From Mariniblastus sp. (GTDB lineage: Bacteria > Planctomycetota > Planctomycetia > Pirellulales > Pirellulaceae), in the NCBI GenBank assembly GCA_028823415.1, contig JAPKBL010000003.1, forward strand, positions 48,209 to 112,208: 64,000 nucleotides of DNA. Reading direction: 5' to 3'. The position numbers and the translations under genes were made by a program. Shown piece after piece: positions 1 to 11,408 of the stretch. Position 1 is the stretch's first letter, and each line of letters starts with the position of its first letter. Below the pieces are notes generated by a model. That model was not told where the DNA came from. It did not search any database and saw only the letters and a program-made list of their open reading frames with translations.

Positions 1-1
1 A

Positions 2-235
2 ACCCTGGATCATTCACCGCCGGGGATCTATAACGATTCGACTCAACGCGATTTCGAACAACAGATTTGGGCTGATTTTTGGAAAGTCTGCAACGACCCA
101 CAATTGCAGGATGAATTGGGAATTCGAACCAGTCAGGGCCAAACGAGTTATGTGAAGCCGATCGAGGGAAAAACCTATCGCGTTAATATTCGAGCAAGCG
201 GCGGAATGAGTCTGAAGCCCATTGTGGAGCCTTAG
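2..235 (+). CDS. C-terminal fragment of an unidentified protein, truncated by the window edge
   Basis: Open frame from base 2 (TLDHSPPGIYNDSTQRDFEQQIWADFWKVCNDPQLQDELGIRTSQGQTSYVKPIEGKTYRVNIRASGGMSLKPIVEP*), stop TAG at 233-235; preferred over the antisense ORF 14..241. Confidence 0.55.
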   Translation, partial: TLDHSPPGIYNDSTQRDFEQQIWADFWKVCNDPQLQDELGIRTSQGQTSYVKPIEGKTYRVNIRASGGMSLKPIVEP

Positions 236-270
236 TCCCATCGCTGCGGCAGGTGTTAGGGTAGCCGTTT

Positions 271-1386
271 CTAAAGGCTCTTTAGCTTGTGAGCAATTTT
301 TCGTCCCGTAACACTCATTGGCATTTTCTCAATTTCATCGAGCGTTGCCCAGCGAATGGGTGCTTGGGTTTTTTTGAGTCGGCCGGTCACTCCGTCTCCC
401 TTCCAGCACTGCAAAGTAATGCGATATCGGGTGACCGCATGTTTCATTTGAAAAAGCGGACCGCTTAAATCGGTTGCAAGCCCGGTTTCCTCTTTTAGCC
501 GAAGCAACAGTTGCTGGGCGCTCGATTCGGTATCGACATTTTGGCTCAACGCGTATCGAGGGAAATCCCATAGGCGCTCCCAGCGTTCTCCAGGCCCACA
601 CTGGCGGATCAGAATGCGATTCTGTTTTTTGAGAACGATGGCCGCTTCCCAAAGATCCTCATACTTGACTTTTTTGGATGCGACTGGGATCTGCTCCTGA
701 AGTCCTTTGACAGCCGTCATGCAGAGGTTGTTGATCGGGCAAACGAGGCACTTGGGTCGTTTAGGATTGCAAATCTGGCTGCCAAGTTCCATGAGTGCCT
801 GGTTGAAATCGCCGCAGCGCTTTCGCGGCAACAGTGATTGAGAAAACTCCCAAAGCGCTTTCTGGTTTTCGGTGGTTCGTGGGTCGGATTGCATCGTCAT
901 CAAGCGGGCAAACAGACGTATTGTATTGCCCTCGAGAATTGGCAGTTTCTGGTCGAGCGCAATTGAGAGGATAGCTCCAGCGGTGTAACGACCGATTCCT
1001 GGAAGCGCCAGAACACTCTCGAAATCGGTAGGGAACGTGCCTTGGTGCTGTTCGACGATCACTTGAGCAGCCGCGTGCAATTGCCGGGCGCGTCGATAGT
1101 AGCCAAGCCCTTCCCAGAGTTTTAAGACCTCCGCTTGATCGGCCTGGGCAAGTTTTTTGACTGTCGGAAATCGTTTAATGAAGCGGTTGAAATAATCGAT
1201 GACGGTTGCGACCTGAGTCTGTTGCAGCATGATTTCGCTGATCCAGATTCGGTAAGGCGTTTTGTGTTGCCGCCACGGAAGATCACGTTGGTGATCATCA
1301 AACCAGTGGAGCAGCTTGCGTCGAAAATTAGATTTCCATTTAGCGTCGTACATACAGATCGTGTTCGTCCAAGCGGTTGATATCAA
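271..1386 (-). CDS. mutY: A/G-specific adenine glycosylase MutY
   Basis: WISEIMLQQTQVATVIDYF, LPGIGRYTAGAILSIA HhH region, FeS cluster cysteines CNPKRPKCLVCPINNLC, C-terminal NUDIX-like domain. Exact start uncertain. Confidence 0.93.
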   Translation of the reverse strand: MISTAWTNTICMYDAKWKSNFRRKLLHWFDDHQRDLPWRQHKTPYRIWISEIMLQQTQVATVIDYFNRFIKRFPTVKKLAQADQAEVLKLWEGLGYYRRARQLHAAAQVIVEQHQGTFPTDFESVLALPGIGRYTAGAILSIALDQKLPILEGNTIRLFARLMTMQSDPRTTENQKALWEFSQSLLPRKRCGDFNQALMELGSQICNPKRPKCLVCPINNLCMTAVKGLQEQIPVASKKVKYEDLWEAAIVLKKQNRILIRQCGPGERWERLWDFPRYALSQNVDTESSAQQLLLRLKEETGLATDLSGPLFQMKHAVTRYRITLQCWKGDGVTGRLKKTQAPIRWATLDEIEKMPMSVTGRKIAHKLKSL

Positions 1387-1410
1387 TCGGGAATCGCACG
1401 GATTTGATTT

Positions 1411-4254
1411 TTAGTTGGCGACGATATTCACTAACTTGTCAGGAACCGCGATGATTTTTCGGACCGTTAAGCCATCGAGAAGAGCGGCAATTTTTGGGTC
1501 TTGAAGCGCAATCGTTTCGAGTTCTTGTTTTGACTTCCCGCGTTCAATGCTAACTTTCGATTTGATTTTTCCCATGATTTGAATCGGCACCTCAACCAGT
1601 GCGTCGACGGTGAGCGATTCGTCAAATTCGGGCCACGGTTCGTAAGCAAGGCTCGATTCGTTGCCTAATAGTTTCCACAGCTCTTCTGACATGTGCGGGG
1701 CAAATGGGGAGAGCAGTAGGATGAATGGTGCCATTACAGCCTTGGGGCGCTCGGATTGTTTCGTAAAGAAATTTACGAATTCCATCATCCGGGAGATCGC
1801 AGTGTTGAACCCAAGTGTCTCAATGTCTTTGGAAACTGATTTGATTGTTTTGTGAAGCATACGGACTTGATCATCGGTCGGTGGGTGGTCAACCACTGCA
1901 GAATTGAGGGCTAATTCTTCAGCCTTCTCCTCAACCAACATTCTCCAGACCCGATCGAGGAAATTTCGAACGCCATTAACTCCGGCCATGCTCCATGGTT
2001 TTGACTGGTGTAGCGGTCCCATGAACATCTCGTACAGTCGAAGTGAATCGGCACCGTATTCCGCGATAATGACATCGGGATTGACGACGTTTCCACGACT
2101 TTTGGACATCTTGTAGGCGCGGCTGTCGACACGAATTTGTTGATCAGATTTTAAAACAAAATTGTCCCCGTCCTTTTCCTTCTCAGCCTGCTCGGGATCG
2201 AGTTTAACGACATATAACTCTTCCCCTGTGGATTTAAGGACGGTCTTTCGTTCGTCGTTCTCGCAAGTCAACTCGGCGCTAACCCACTGTTCATTGGTAT
2301 CCCGGAAGGCTGTGAATTCGACATCGCCGAGAATCATTCCCTGATTGACTAGTTTTTTGAAAGGCTCGGGTGTGTGGAGGTGGCCTCGATCAAAGAGGAC
2401 TTTGTGCCAAAATCTTGCGTACAATAAATGCAGAACGGCATGTTCGGCTCCACCAATATAAAGGTCAACGGGCATCCATTGTTTTTCGAGTTCTGGATCG
2501 ATGAACGCTGCGGCATTGTGCGGATCAATGAACCGCAGGTAGTACCAGCACGAACCGGCCCACTGCGGCATCGTGTTCGTTTCACGTTTGTATTTTTTTC
2601 CATCGATAACGGGGTAAAGCCATTCATCGTCGGCTTTCTCGAGCGGTGGCTCGGGCCGTCCATGCGGTTGAAAGTCTTCGACAAAGGGAAGATCGACAGG
2701 GAGGCTTTCCAAAGGAACCGGCCGCATGATGCCCGTGCGGTTTCCAGCTTCATCAAGTTCGTGCAGAATCGGAAAGGGCTCGCCCCAAAATCGCTGACGG
2801 CTGAACAGCCAGTCTCGCAGTTTGTAGTTGACCGCAGCCCGACCGACGGCGGAACTGTCGAGTGCTTCAATGATCTTTGTTTTGAATGCGTCTGTTGGCA
2901 ATTCATCGTAGGGACCGGAGTTCACCGCGGTACCGACGCCAGAAAAACAGATTTCGCCTGTCATTAATCTTTCGAGGTCAATCTCTGATTTGGCGGGAGG
3001 TTGTACTACTGCAATGATTGGTAAGTCGTAGGTTTTTGCGAATTCGAAATCCCGAGCGTCGTGCGCTGGGACTGCCATGATGGCACCGGTCCCGTAGCTA
3101 ATCAGGACATAGTCTGCGACCCAGATAGGCACAGGTTGCCCGTTGATTGGATTGATCGCGTAACTTCCTGTGAAGACACCTGATTTTTTTGTTCGATCAT
3201 CCTGTCGATCTCGATCGCTTTTCATCGCCGCATCGTCGCAATATTTTTTGACAGCGGGTGCTTGGTCGGCGGTCGTCAGCGCTTCAATCGCATTGTGTTC
3301 CGGTGCGATGACCATATAGGTCGCGCCGTAAAGGGTGTCGGGCCGCGTGGTGTAAACTCGAAGTACGTCGTCTTGAGGATTTCGTGGAAACCCCTTCTCC
3401 GTTTGGGTGTTTTTCCAAGTTTCAAATTGATCGGTGGCTCCGATGAAAAAGTCAACTTCTGCGCCTGTGCTGCGGCCGATCCAATCGCATTGAAGCTTTT
3501 TAATCCCCTCGGGCCAGTCGACTTGATCGAGATCGCTTTCTAAGCGGTCGGCGTAGGCGGTAATGCGTAGCATCCATTGCCGCAAAGGCATTCGTTGCAC
3601 TGGATGTCCACCAACGTCGGAGAGTCCATCGACGACTTCTTCGTTGGCAAGGACTGTTCCCAGCGCCGGACACCAATTGACGGGGGCGTGGGATTCAAAT
3701 GCAAGCCTAAATTCGTCTTGATACCTGCGAGTCGCATCCTCGCCGGCTTCTTGGATTTCAGCCGGGATCGGCAGTTCGCTGATGGGGCGGCCTTTTTGCT
3801 GGTCCGGATCGAACCAAGTGTCAAAAAGAACTAGGAAAATCCACTGAGTCCATTTGAAATAATCGACATCTGTTGTGGATATTTGACGGTCCCAGTCGTA
3901 GCTGAAACCGAGATCTTTCAACTGTCGCACGAACGTGTTAATGTTCTTCTCGGTAAATTCACGAGGAGAAGCGTTGTGCTTGATAGCGTGCTCTTCCGCT
4001 GGTAATCCAAAGGCATCGAATCCCATGGGGTGCAAAACCGTTTTGCCCATCATTCGGGCATGTCGGGAAACAATGTCTGTTGCGGTGTATCCTTCGGGAT
4101 GGCCGACATGAAGTCCTTCTCCACTGGGATATGGAAACATGTCCAGCGCGTACAATTTCTCCCCAGTGACTTCGGTGGGCGTCTTGAAGGTTTTGTTTTC
4201 ATCCCAAAATCTTTGCCAACGGGGTTCGATTTCGGCTGGATTGTACTTGGGCAC
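1411..4254 (-). CDS. leuS: Leucyl-tRNA synthetase
   Basis: [37 protein letters not shown] (HIGH), [14 protein letters not shown] (KMSKS). Start revised to GTG at 4254, in frame (97 codons inside the supplied ORF), with GGAAA-like RBS; the extra 97 aa upstream do not look like LeuS. Confidence 0.93.
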   Translation of the reverse strand: MPKYNPAEIEPRWQRFWDENKTFKTPTEVTGEKLYALDMFPYPSGEGLHVGHPEGYTATDIVSRHARMMGKTVLHPMGFDAFGLPAEEHAIKHNASPREFTEKNINTFVRQLKDLGFSYDWDRQISTTDVDYFKWTQWIFLVLFDTWFDPDQQKGRPISELPIPAEIQEAGEDATRRYQDEFRLAFESHAPVNWCPALGTVLANEEVVDGLSDVGGHPVQRMPLRQWMLRITAYADRLESDLDQVDWPEGIKKLQCDWIGRSTGAEVDFFIGATDQFETWKNTQTEKGFPRNPQDDVLRVYTTRPDTLYGATYMVIAPEHNAIEALTTADQAPAVKKYCDDAAMKSDRDRQDDRTKKSGVFTGSYAINPINGQPVPIWVADYVLISYGTGAIMAVPAHDARDFEFAKTYDLPIIAVVQPPAKSEIDLERLMTGEICFSGVGTAVNSGPYDELPTDAFKTKIIEALDSSAVGRAAVNYKLRDWLFSRQRFWGEPFPILHELDEAGNRTGIMRPVPLESLPVDLPFVEDFQPHGRPEPPLEKADDEWLYPVIDGKKYKRETNTMPQWAGSCWYYLRFIDPHNAAAFIDPELEKQWMPVDLYIGGAEHAVLHLLYARFWHKVLFDRGHLHTPEPFKKLVNQGMILGDVEFTAFRDTNEQWVSAELTCENDERKTVLKSTGEELYVVKLDPEQAEKEKDGDNFVLKSDQQIRVDSRAYKMSKSRGNVVNPDVIIAEYGADSLRLYEMFMGPLHQSKPWSMAGVNGVRNFLDRVWRMLVEEKAEELALNSAVVDHPPTDDQVRMLHKTIKSVSKDIETLGFNTAISRMMEFVNFFTKQSERPKAVMAPFILLLSPFAPHMSEELWKLLGNESSLAYEPWPEFDESLTVDALVEVPIQIMGKIKSKVSIERGKSKQELETIALQDPKIAALLDGLTVRKIIAVPDKLVNIVAN

Positions 4255-4564
4255 GATGTTTCCTTTACCGCGTCGCGTTTTGGCGAATTCTGTGGGAATC
4301 CGCCGTGGATGGGGATATCTGTGACAAGCGAACCATGTTAGCAAAATGGACGCGTCTTCGCATGGCCTCCTGAGAAATCGAAATCCAAGCCGTCGAGGTG
4401 GAATCGCGTGCTTTCCTGAGAGAAAAAGTGACGCCAGACCTGCCGCCGGAGGGGCAGGATTATGTAGGGCGGTTGGTAGGCGATGTACAGCGATTCTGAT
4501 AACATGATTGATCGCTTTTAAATCCCAATTGCAAACAGAATACACACCTTTTTAAAGGGGAATT

Positions 4565-5389
4565 GTGACTCGTCGCCAATCAAAAATTCGTCTCAATGAA
4601 GAAGAACGCGAAATGATGCGCAAGGCGTGTCGCTTCAACGCTGAACTGCTGGATGTGGTTCGCCCCGATGTTAAACCCGGGGTGAAAACTGGGGAATTAG
4701 ATCGAATTATTCAAGAGTATACCGTCTCCCATGGCCACGTTCCTGCGTGTCTGCATTACCCTGGAGGAGATGCTGGCCCCTATCCGAAGAGTTCTTGTAT
4801 CAGCGTCAATGAAGTGATTTGCCACGGCATCCCCGGTGACTATGAACTTAAGCCAGGCGATATTGCGAATGTGGATTTAACCACCATCGTTGATGGTTGG
4901 CATGGTGATCAATCTGAAACGTTTTTGATTGGTGAAGACCATCAGATCAGCGATGTGGCTCGGCGTGTCACCCAGTGTGCATTTGATTGTCTCTATCTAG
5001 GAATCGAAGCGACAAGCCCGGGGTGCCGAATCTCCGTAATTGGACAAGCGATCGTTGATCACGTGAAAGAGCATTACGGATTCGGTGTAGTGGATAAATA
5101 CGTAGGCCATGGTATCGGGGCGCGGTTTCATCAACCTCCCAATATCCCCCACGTTCCCAGTCCCGCCGCTCATCGTGATCGCCTGCAGCCAGGAATGTGT
5201 TTTACTATTGAGCCGATGATCAATGCCGGGACTGCTCATTCGGTTTGTGACCGCAGCGATGGATGGACCGTCAGGACACAGGATGGACGGCTATCGGCTC
5301 AATTTGAGCACACGATTTTGATGACCGAGAATGGGCCTGAGATTTTGACGACAACTAAGGACGGTCCTGAAAGAGGGTTTAAGTTCTAA
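4565..5389 (+). CDS. map: Methionine aminopeptidase type I
   Basis: CISVNEVICHGIPGDYELKPGDIANVDLTTIVDGWHGDQSETF; GHGIGARFHQPPNIPH; GMCFTIEPMIN; GTG start. Confidence 0.93.
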   Translation: MTRRQSKIRLNEEEREMMRKACRFNAELLDVVRPDVKPGVKTGELDRIIQEYTVSHGHVPACLHYPGGDAGPYPKSSCISVNEVICHGIPGDYELKPGDIANVDLTTIVDGWHGDQSETFLIGEDHQISDVARRVTQCAFDCLYLGIEATSPGCRISVIGQAIVDHVKEHYGFGVVDKYVGHGIGARFHQPPNIPHVPSPAAHRDRLQPGMCFTIEPMINAGTAHSVCDRSDGWTVRTQDGRLSAQFEHTILMTENGPEILTTTKDGPERGFKF

Positions 5390-5661
5390 CTCGATGTTGT
5401 TTCGATCTTATTCATCCGCTAGCAATTAAAGCTAACTTAGATCAGGTAGCGAAGCCTACAGCTTGGTGTTTTCGCTACTCGAATTTCCATGGCATTCTTG
5501 ATTGCTTCTCTTTTAAATTGCATTCCCATCGATTTTGCTATCACTTTATCGACTTGAGGTGAAGTCCGTATTTCGCTAAATAAATGCGGTAAAAATTTGC
5601 AAATTTTCAAATCGGTGTTCGAGTGATCTCGCCCACCTGTGGAATCAAGGACGATTCTTTT

Positions 5662-7227
5662 ATGGTTAGCCAGTTTTTTTTGCCCATCGTATTCCGCGCT
5701 TTTTGTGTGGTTTCAATTGTACTCGCAACATCGACTGAAGTTTGTTGGGGGCAATCCTCCGATGCGCTTAAGTTTCCCTACCAGGCATTTGTCTTAAAAG
5801 ACGAGACGCTTATTTTGAGCGGGCCTGGTGAGTCGCATTATCCAACCGAACGACTAGATCAAGGCGCTACGGTGGAGGTACACCGCGAAGATCCGGGAGG
5901 ATGGTTTGCGATTCGACCGGTCAACGGGAGTTTTAGTTTGGTGCCCGAGGCGGCGTTGGAGATGCTGGACGAAAATGTGGGTCGTGTAATTGAGTCTGGA
6001 ACCCAAGCCTGGGTGGGGACCAAGCTCGGGCCAGTCGAAAAGCCACTGTGGCAGGTGAAATTGAAAAACGAAGAAATTGTAGAAGTGCTTGGGCTAGTGA
6101 GTTGGCCGAGCCCCGATGGGCATTCTACTACCTGGTACCAAATCGCTCCCCCTGCTGGAGAGTTTCGTTGGGTGAAACGAAACGCGTTAGAGTTGCCCTC
6201 TGAGGCGGTCGGCGCCATCGCAAGGATTGACTCGCCAAACAAAGAAACTGGCGATGCTGCAGCTTTGTTAAATCGGGGTGAGCCTGCAGAGAATGTCGAT
6301 TCGTTTGATGGCGATGGATCAGATTACTTACGAAAGGCATCATTGGAACTAGACCCAACCGGTTCGCAAGCGGTGACAGTCCAAGCGGAAAGCGTAAATC
6401 AAGGCTGGCGTCCAATGCCCATGCCAATTGGCGTGGGGGAATCGTTGGCGGATCTTAATCGTAATCGACTGGGTGTTGGAGTTTTGAGCGATGGCACTGT
6501 GAGTCAAGCTGCTGATGGTGGATTGGATTCTAGATTTGGTTATCAAGGTACGTTAGATCTTGCGACGGAGCCATCGACTAATATGCGAGTTGCCAACCGA
6601 AATATTTCTCGTAATGGTTTCGCGGAAAGTTTAGACCAGGTGCGGCAGGATGGAGTTATACGCGATCCGTCGATGAGATACTCGCGGAGTCTCAGTGATT
6701 TAGAGTTGCAACTAACACAGGAACTGATCAAAGAGGATCCTTCGGCGTGGCAATTAAATGATCTCGAAAGCGCGGCGAATGCAATCTATCAGACTTCCAA
6801 TCGTGAAAAGGAAAAATTTCAAGCCAAGAAGTTCTTGGCGAAATTGAAAAATTGCCGAATGATACAAACCGGCTTGTCTGGCGTTGGCAACGCGGTGGCG
6901 ATTGGCGTTGCCCCCAATCAGCCGGTCGGTACAGGGGTTAACACAGAATTGGATTTGAGTAACACCTACGATGCCCATGGCTGGCTATCGGAGATTATTC
7001 GCAATGGCGCAAGTGGGCGATCCGAATATGTGCTTCTAAACGAAGAGGGGAGCATTACTCACCATGTCGGCCCGTCTCCAGGGATGAACCTAAAGCGTTA
7101 CCTTCGGTCTCGAATTGGGATTGTCGGACAGCGTGGCTATACCAGTGAGCTCCAACTCGATCATGTTACTGCGACACGCGTGGTTTTGTTGGAAAAACCA
7201 AAATCCAGTTTGGGATTTATGAAATAG
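5662..7227 (+). CDS. Exported protein with SH3-like N-terminal region, planctomycete hypothetical
   Basis: Signal peptide-like N-terminus from ATG 5662 (MVSQFFLPIVFRAFCVVSIVLATSTEVCWGQ); SH3-like segments (LSGPGESHYPTERLDQGATVEVHREDPGGWFAIRP). Confidence 0.6.
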   Translation: MVSQFFLPIVFRAFCVVSIVLATSTEVCWGQSSDALKFPYQAFVLKDETLILSGPGESHYPTERLDQGATVEVHREDPGGWFAIRPVNGSFSLVPEAALEMLDENVGRVIESGTQAWVGTKLGPVEKPLWQVKLKNEEIVEVLGLVSWPSPDGHSTTWYQIAPPAGEFRWVKRNALELPSEAVGAIARIDSPNKETGDAAALLNRGEPAENVDSFDGDGSDYLRKASLELDPTGSQAVTVQAESVNQGWRPMPMPIGVGESLADLNRNRLGVGVLSDGTVSQAADGGLDSRFGYQGTLDLATEPSTNMRVANRNISRNGFAESLDQVRQDGVIRDPSMRYSRSLSDLELQLTQELIKEDPSAWQLNDLESAANAIYQTSNREKEKFQAKKFLAKLKNCRMIQTGLSGVGNAVAIGVAPNQPVGTGVNTELDLSNTYDAHGWLSEIIRNGASGRSEYVLLNEEGSITHHVGPSPGMNLKRYLRSRIGIVGQRGYTSELQLDHVTATRVVLLEKPKSSLGFMK

Positions 7228-7559
7228 GATCGACTGATCCCCTCAGTTTCTCACACCGTAGGCTTTCCCTCGCTGGATTTTCCAGCTGTTTTCTTTGATT
7301 GAGCCATCCGCTCGATTCTCCGTTTCGAGAGCTGCAAGCATTTTCGTGACAGCATCATTTCTGTCCGTTTAATTTCAAGCTGCGTAAGCTACAGAACCAT
7401 TGCGTCTAGTGGGACGTATTTTGATGGGATTCCGTGGGATTTTCATTGTCGCTTAACGGCTATGGATTCCGAATATTTGTCTAGGGCGTAGCCTGCCGGC
7501 GACGTATATCGATTGGTCTGTTCCCGCGGATCAACCGTAAGTTTGACACGGAAGCAGAT

Positions 7560-8702
7560 ATGATTCATCGACCCAATTTCCACTCAATATGGCGGAGCAA
7601 AATTGCGTTTGCAATTTTGGTTGGATTCTTAGCGATGGTGGTTTCCGGTGTTGGTATTCTAGAAGCTAATGACAAGTCAACGTCCGGATCCAGCAGTAAG
7701 AGCTTACGAAAGCAAACTGTTAATTCGATTCCGCTGCAAGCGTTGAATGCTCAGGCGCGTGAAAAAATTGTCGACATTCTAAAAAAGCCGAGTATCTATC
7801 GACAGCTTCCGGTTACTTCGATCAATGCGGATCCGGATTATTTCCGGTTCCTAATTCGTTACCCAGAAGTCATCGTTAACATCTGGCAATTGATGGGCAT
7901 TACCAATATGACAACCGAGCGGACGGGGCCATTCACGGTGACGACGAATGATGGCGCTGGGACGGTCAGTCAACTTGAGTTAGTTTATGGTACTGATAAT
8001 CTTCACATATTCTTTGGTGAGGGTAGTTACGAAGGTCCAATTTTCAAGCGAAAGCTGACTGGCAAATGTGTTTTGGTATTGAAGACCGAAAGTAAATTCG
8101 ATGAAGCGGGCAAGCCCGTCGCGACTAGCCAATTGGATGTCTTTCTTAAGATTGAAAATGCGACGGCTGGACTGATTGCCAAGACGATTCAGCCCATCGT
8201 GGGATCCACCGCTGATCACAATTTTGTGGAGTCTTTAAAATTTGTTCAGCGACTTAATGAAACCACTTCGAAGAATGGGCCAGGTGTACAGCGAATGGGG
8301 AAGAAGTTGAAAATTGAACCCGCCGTTCGCGAGAGTTTCAATGAAGTTATCGAGCTCGTTTTTCAGCGAGCAATTAATGGTTCAGATTCGTCGGGAGTCA
8401 ATCTTCCACAACGCCTAGGAACGTTTTTTCCGCCTTCGTACCCAGCGGTTCAGGGGAATCGGCCAGCGATGGGGCAACTGCCGACCTACTCCGGATTTAC
8501 GCGTGGTTACCACTCCAAGACCTACACGATTCCTGCGACTGGCAGCCAGGCGCCTAACTATTACAATTCGAACCTAGGCTTGAGGCCACTGCCACTGCCA
8601 GAGGCATCGGTTTACGGAAAGCCTGTGCAAGCGGGTTATCAGCAAAATCAAAGTTTCGATTCAAAAGTCCGGCCGGCAAGTGGCTGGTATTATCGAAACT
8701 AA
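7560..8702 (+). CDS. Exported hypothetical protein
   Basis: Long ORF with hydrophobic signal-like N-terminus (IAFAILVGFLAMVVSGVGILEA). Confidence 0.6.
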   Translation: MIHRPNFHSIWRSKIAFAILVGFLAMVVSGVGILEANDKSTSGSSSKSLRKQTVNSIPLQALNAQAREKIVDILKKPSIYRQLPVTSINADPDYFRFLIRYPEVIVNIWQLMGITNMTTERTGPFTVTTNDGAGTVSQLELVYGTDNLHIFFGEGSYEGPIFKRKLTGKCVLVLKTESKFDEAGKPVATSQLDVFLKIENATAGLIAKTIQPIVGSTADHNFVESLKFVQRLNETTSKNGPGVQRMGKKLKIEPAVRESFNEVIELVFQRAINGSDSSGVNLPQRLGTFFPPSYPAVQGNRPAMGQLPTYSGFTRGYHSKTYTIPATGSQAPNYYNSNLGLRPLPLPEASVYGKPVQAGYQQNQSFDSKVRPASGWYYRN

Positions 8703-8768
8703 GAAATGGAATTGCGGATGGTGTGCCGCTTGGTTCGAAGATGGAAACACGAAGTAGGTTCGCTGTTT

Positions 8769-9863
8769 TCAGGAGTTTGGAGTCACCGAGCCACGGCTGA
8801 TCCAGCCTAGTTCTCGAACCCACGAATCGACGAGATTGCCAAATCCAGCATTGGCGCGCACTTGCCGCTGCATCTCGGTACATCTCTCAATGCACTGGGC
8901 GATTTGATCGAGGGTTTGGTTGATATCCTCTGGTGGGTCACTGAATTCATTTTCGATCATTGCGGCCAACTGAGGATCGACTCGATCCGTATCCACTTGA
9001 GCTTTGGTGATGGTCAGAATCCATTGACGGTAGAAGGTGATTGCGAAATCGGCGACCAGAATAAGTCGCTCCCGCCTGAGTGAGTTTTCTTTACCGGCGC
9101 TTTCGGCGAAATCGATGATCGTCTTAGTAAACTCGTTTTGTCCCGGGTCTCGCGACGCGAGTTGTTGAAACAATCGCCGACGGAATTCGAAGCAATCTGG
9201 GTCGGACAGCAGGATTGCGGTTGAGAGGCTCCCCGCCGATGCATTTGCCAGATCCACGAAGGAGATGGTCTCTTGTTCGATGATGGGTTTGGAGTTGAGG
9301 ATTTCGAGAACTTGGGATTGGGATAGTGGATCGAAGCGAACGATCTGGCTTCTTGAGACGATGGTTGAGAGCTGTCTTTGTTCGCTGGTACCGATCAGAA
9401 TTAACAGCGACATCGGCGGGGGTTCCTCGAGTGTCTTCAGCAAGCTGTTAGCGCCTTCCTGATTGAGATAGTCGGCGTCGTCGATGATGGCGATTTTCCT
9501 GCCTCCTCGGAAAGGCTTGAGTCCGATTGCGTGGCAGAGTCCCTCTTGACGGCGATGTTCTTTATCGCCGATGAAAGCTTCTAGGGGAATAATTGATTTT
9601 TTGGCCGGGCGAGAAACAAGGATCAAGTCAGGATGTGTTTCGGCGAGCGCTTGTTTGCAGCCTTGGCATTGATTGCATGGCATGAGTGGTGACTCGCTGT
9701 TGGTTTCGCACAACAGTGCCAGCGCCAGTTTGAGCGCAAAGGTGCGTTTGCCGATCCCCGGCGGACCCACAAATAAATAGGTGCTCGCGAGTCGGTTTCG
9801 TTCGATCGTTCGCTGGAATCGCTCGAACGCGGATTGGTGATTGAGGATTTCATTCCATGGCAT
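8769..9863 (-). CDS. holB: DNA polymerase III delta' subunit-like clamp-loader ATPase
   Basis: Walker A GPPGIGKRTFALKLA, zinc-binding cysteines CNQCQGCKQA, LKTLEEPPPMSLLILI; adjacent to tmk. Confidence 0.88.
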   Translation of the reverse strand: MPWNEILNHQSAFERFQRTIERNRLASTYLFVGPPGIGKRTFALKLALALLCETNSESPLMPCNQCQGCKQALAETHPDLILVSRPAKKSIIPLEAFIGDKEHRRQEGLCHAIGLKPFRGGRKIAIIDDADYLNQEGANSLLKTLEEPPPMSLLILIGTSEQRQLSTIVSRSQIVRFDPLSQSQVLEILNSKPIIEQETISFVDLANASAGSLSTAILLSDPDCFEFRRRLFQQLASRDPGQNEFTKTIIDFAESAGKENSLRRERLILVADFAITFYRQWILTITKAQVDTDRVDPQLAAMIENEFSDPPEDINQTLDQIAQCIERCTEMQRQVRANAGFGNLVDSWVRELGWISRGSVTPNS

Positions 9864-9898
9864 GTTATTGTTGATCTCTGAAAGAGCTGACCTATCGG

Positions 9899-10519
9899 TT
9901 AGTTGGATGCTTGGCGATTGATGTATTTTATCGCGAGTTTTCTAATGTCACTTTGGATTTCATTGGGATCTCGCGTCGCATCGATTACGTCGACGGTGTC
10001 AGGCCAACGCTCTGATTCTAAAAGAAAGCCGTTGCGGACTCGCTCGAAATATTCGTTGCCTCGAGATTCCATTCGATCCAATGTCTTGCCGAGTCTGGAC
10101 ATGGCGATATCGACAGGCACATCGAGAATAAACGTTGCGTCGGGAAGATGGTTTTCGGTGGCAATTCGATTAACGCTCCAGATGTCGTCGGAGGCAAGAT
10201 CTCCCGCGTGACCTTGGTAGACGACCGTTGAAAAAATGTATCGGTCCAGGACAACCGTCTGCCCAAGCGCCAGCGCCGGTTTGATGACTTGTTGGATCAA
10301 TTGAGTTCGTGCTGTTGTGAATAGCATCATCTCGGCCCGCATCGAGATGGGGGTCTCGTGTTTACCAAGTAGGATGGCTCGAATTTGCTCTCCCAGTTCG
10401 GTACTGCCAGGGTCGCTGCATGTCACGACATCGTGCCCTTGTTCAGCAAGCCATTGAACAAACATCTCTAGTTGGGTCGATTTACCAGCGCCGTCCACGC
10501 CGTCGAATACGAAGAACAT
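9899..10519 (-). CDS. tmk: Thymidylate kinase
   Basis: MFFVFDGVDGAGKSTQLEMF, DRYIFSTVVYQG. Confidence 0.92.
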   Translation of the reverse strand: MFFVFDGVDGAGKSTQLEMFVQWLAEQGHDVVTCSDPGSTELGEQIRAILLGKHETPISMRAEMMLFTTARTQLIQQVIKPALALGQTVVLDRYIFSTVVYQGHAGDLASDDIWSVNRIATENHLPDATFILDVPVDIAMSRLGKTLDRMESRGNEYFERVRNGFLLESERWPDTVDVIDATRDPNEIQSDIRKLAIKYINRQASN

Positions 10520-11408
10520 AGTTAAAGCATCTTTGGGTAAGAGGTTGCACTGCGGCCGGTTTTAAAACTAGGGAATTCTCTGCATATGGACGTCTCGGAA
10601 ACGCACGTATTGTCAAAGATTCTGACCACCGTCGAGGACGGTCCAACAATGACGCACACTTGACTCTCATTTTGGTCTTAAAGAGGTGTCAAGTGCTAGC
10701 CGGGTAGTAAAAGTCCCGCTTATTTCGACATCATTTACTAATCCTTGACCTCTGCAAGAAGCTCAATACGATTGTTTTGGTTCTTAGAAGGAGTCTTCGA
10801 GGGATGCTGGCTGGGAATCAATCCAAGACTTTGCCCCTCGTTTGGGATCTATGTCCGGGGTTGTTGTCTGGGGTTGTTAAAAGCAAACGCGGGGCAACAG
10901 CCGATTTCAATTGTTTTGGGCGAGGCCGGTTCAGCATGAGGCGCAAGGATCGTGAACGGATGCCAGCGGGTTCCCAAGGAGTGGCGGTTCAAATGGAGTT
11001 GGATCAGCGTCGGGATAGAGAAATCCAACATCGGCTTTGAGCTCAATCGAATTGCAATGGGCAGCTCACGGGAGCGTCCGATTGTACCTTCCCAACACTA
11101 GGGTTCATGACGAACACCGAGTGATTCATTCAGGATAATGCGAATAATCGTCATGTTTTGAATTGACGGTTTGCCTGATGAATTGCTTTTATGTAACGGG
11201 ATTAAGCTCAATACCATTGCCAGCTTCGCTGTTCGTTACGACCCGACTTTGATTGTAAAAATTACAACTTACGTTCGTACATTTTGTCTATTCAAAATTT
11301 AAAACTATCCTACCTTTGATCGAGCTTCGTGCTGTCGAACAGTTGCGAAGTGAGAAAACTCAACTATTTTACTGTCGCTATATTCGACGCCATTGGAGTG
11401 AATTTACT

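Noticed and set aside
2349-2967. 185-aa minus and 179-aa plus ORFs inside leuS
   Set aside because: Out-of-frame overlaps with a clearly assigned leuS coding sequence; no family resemblance.
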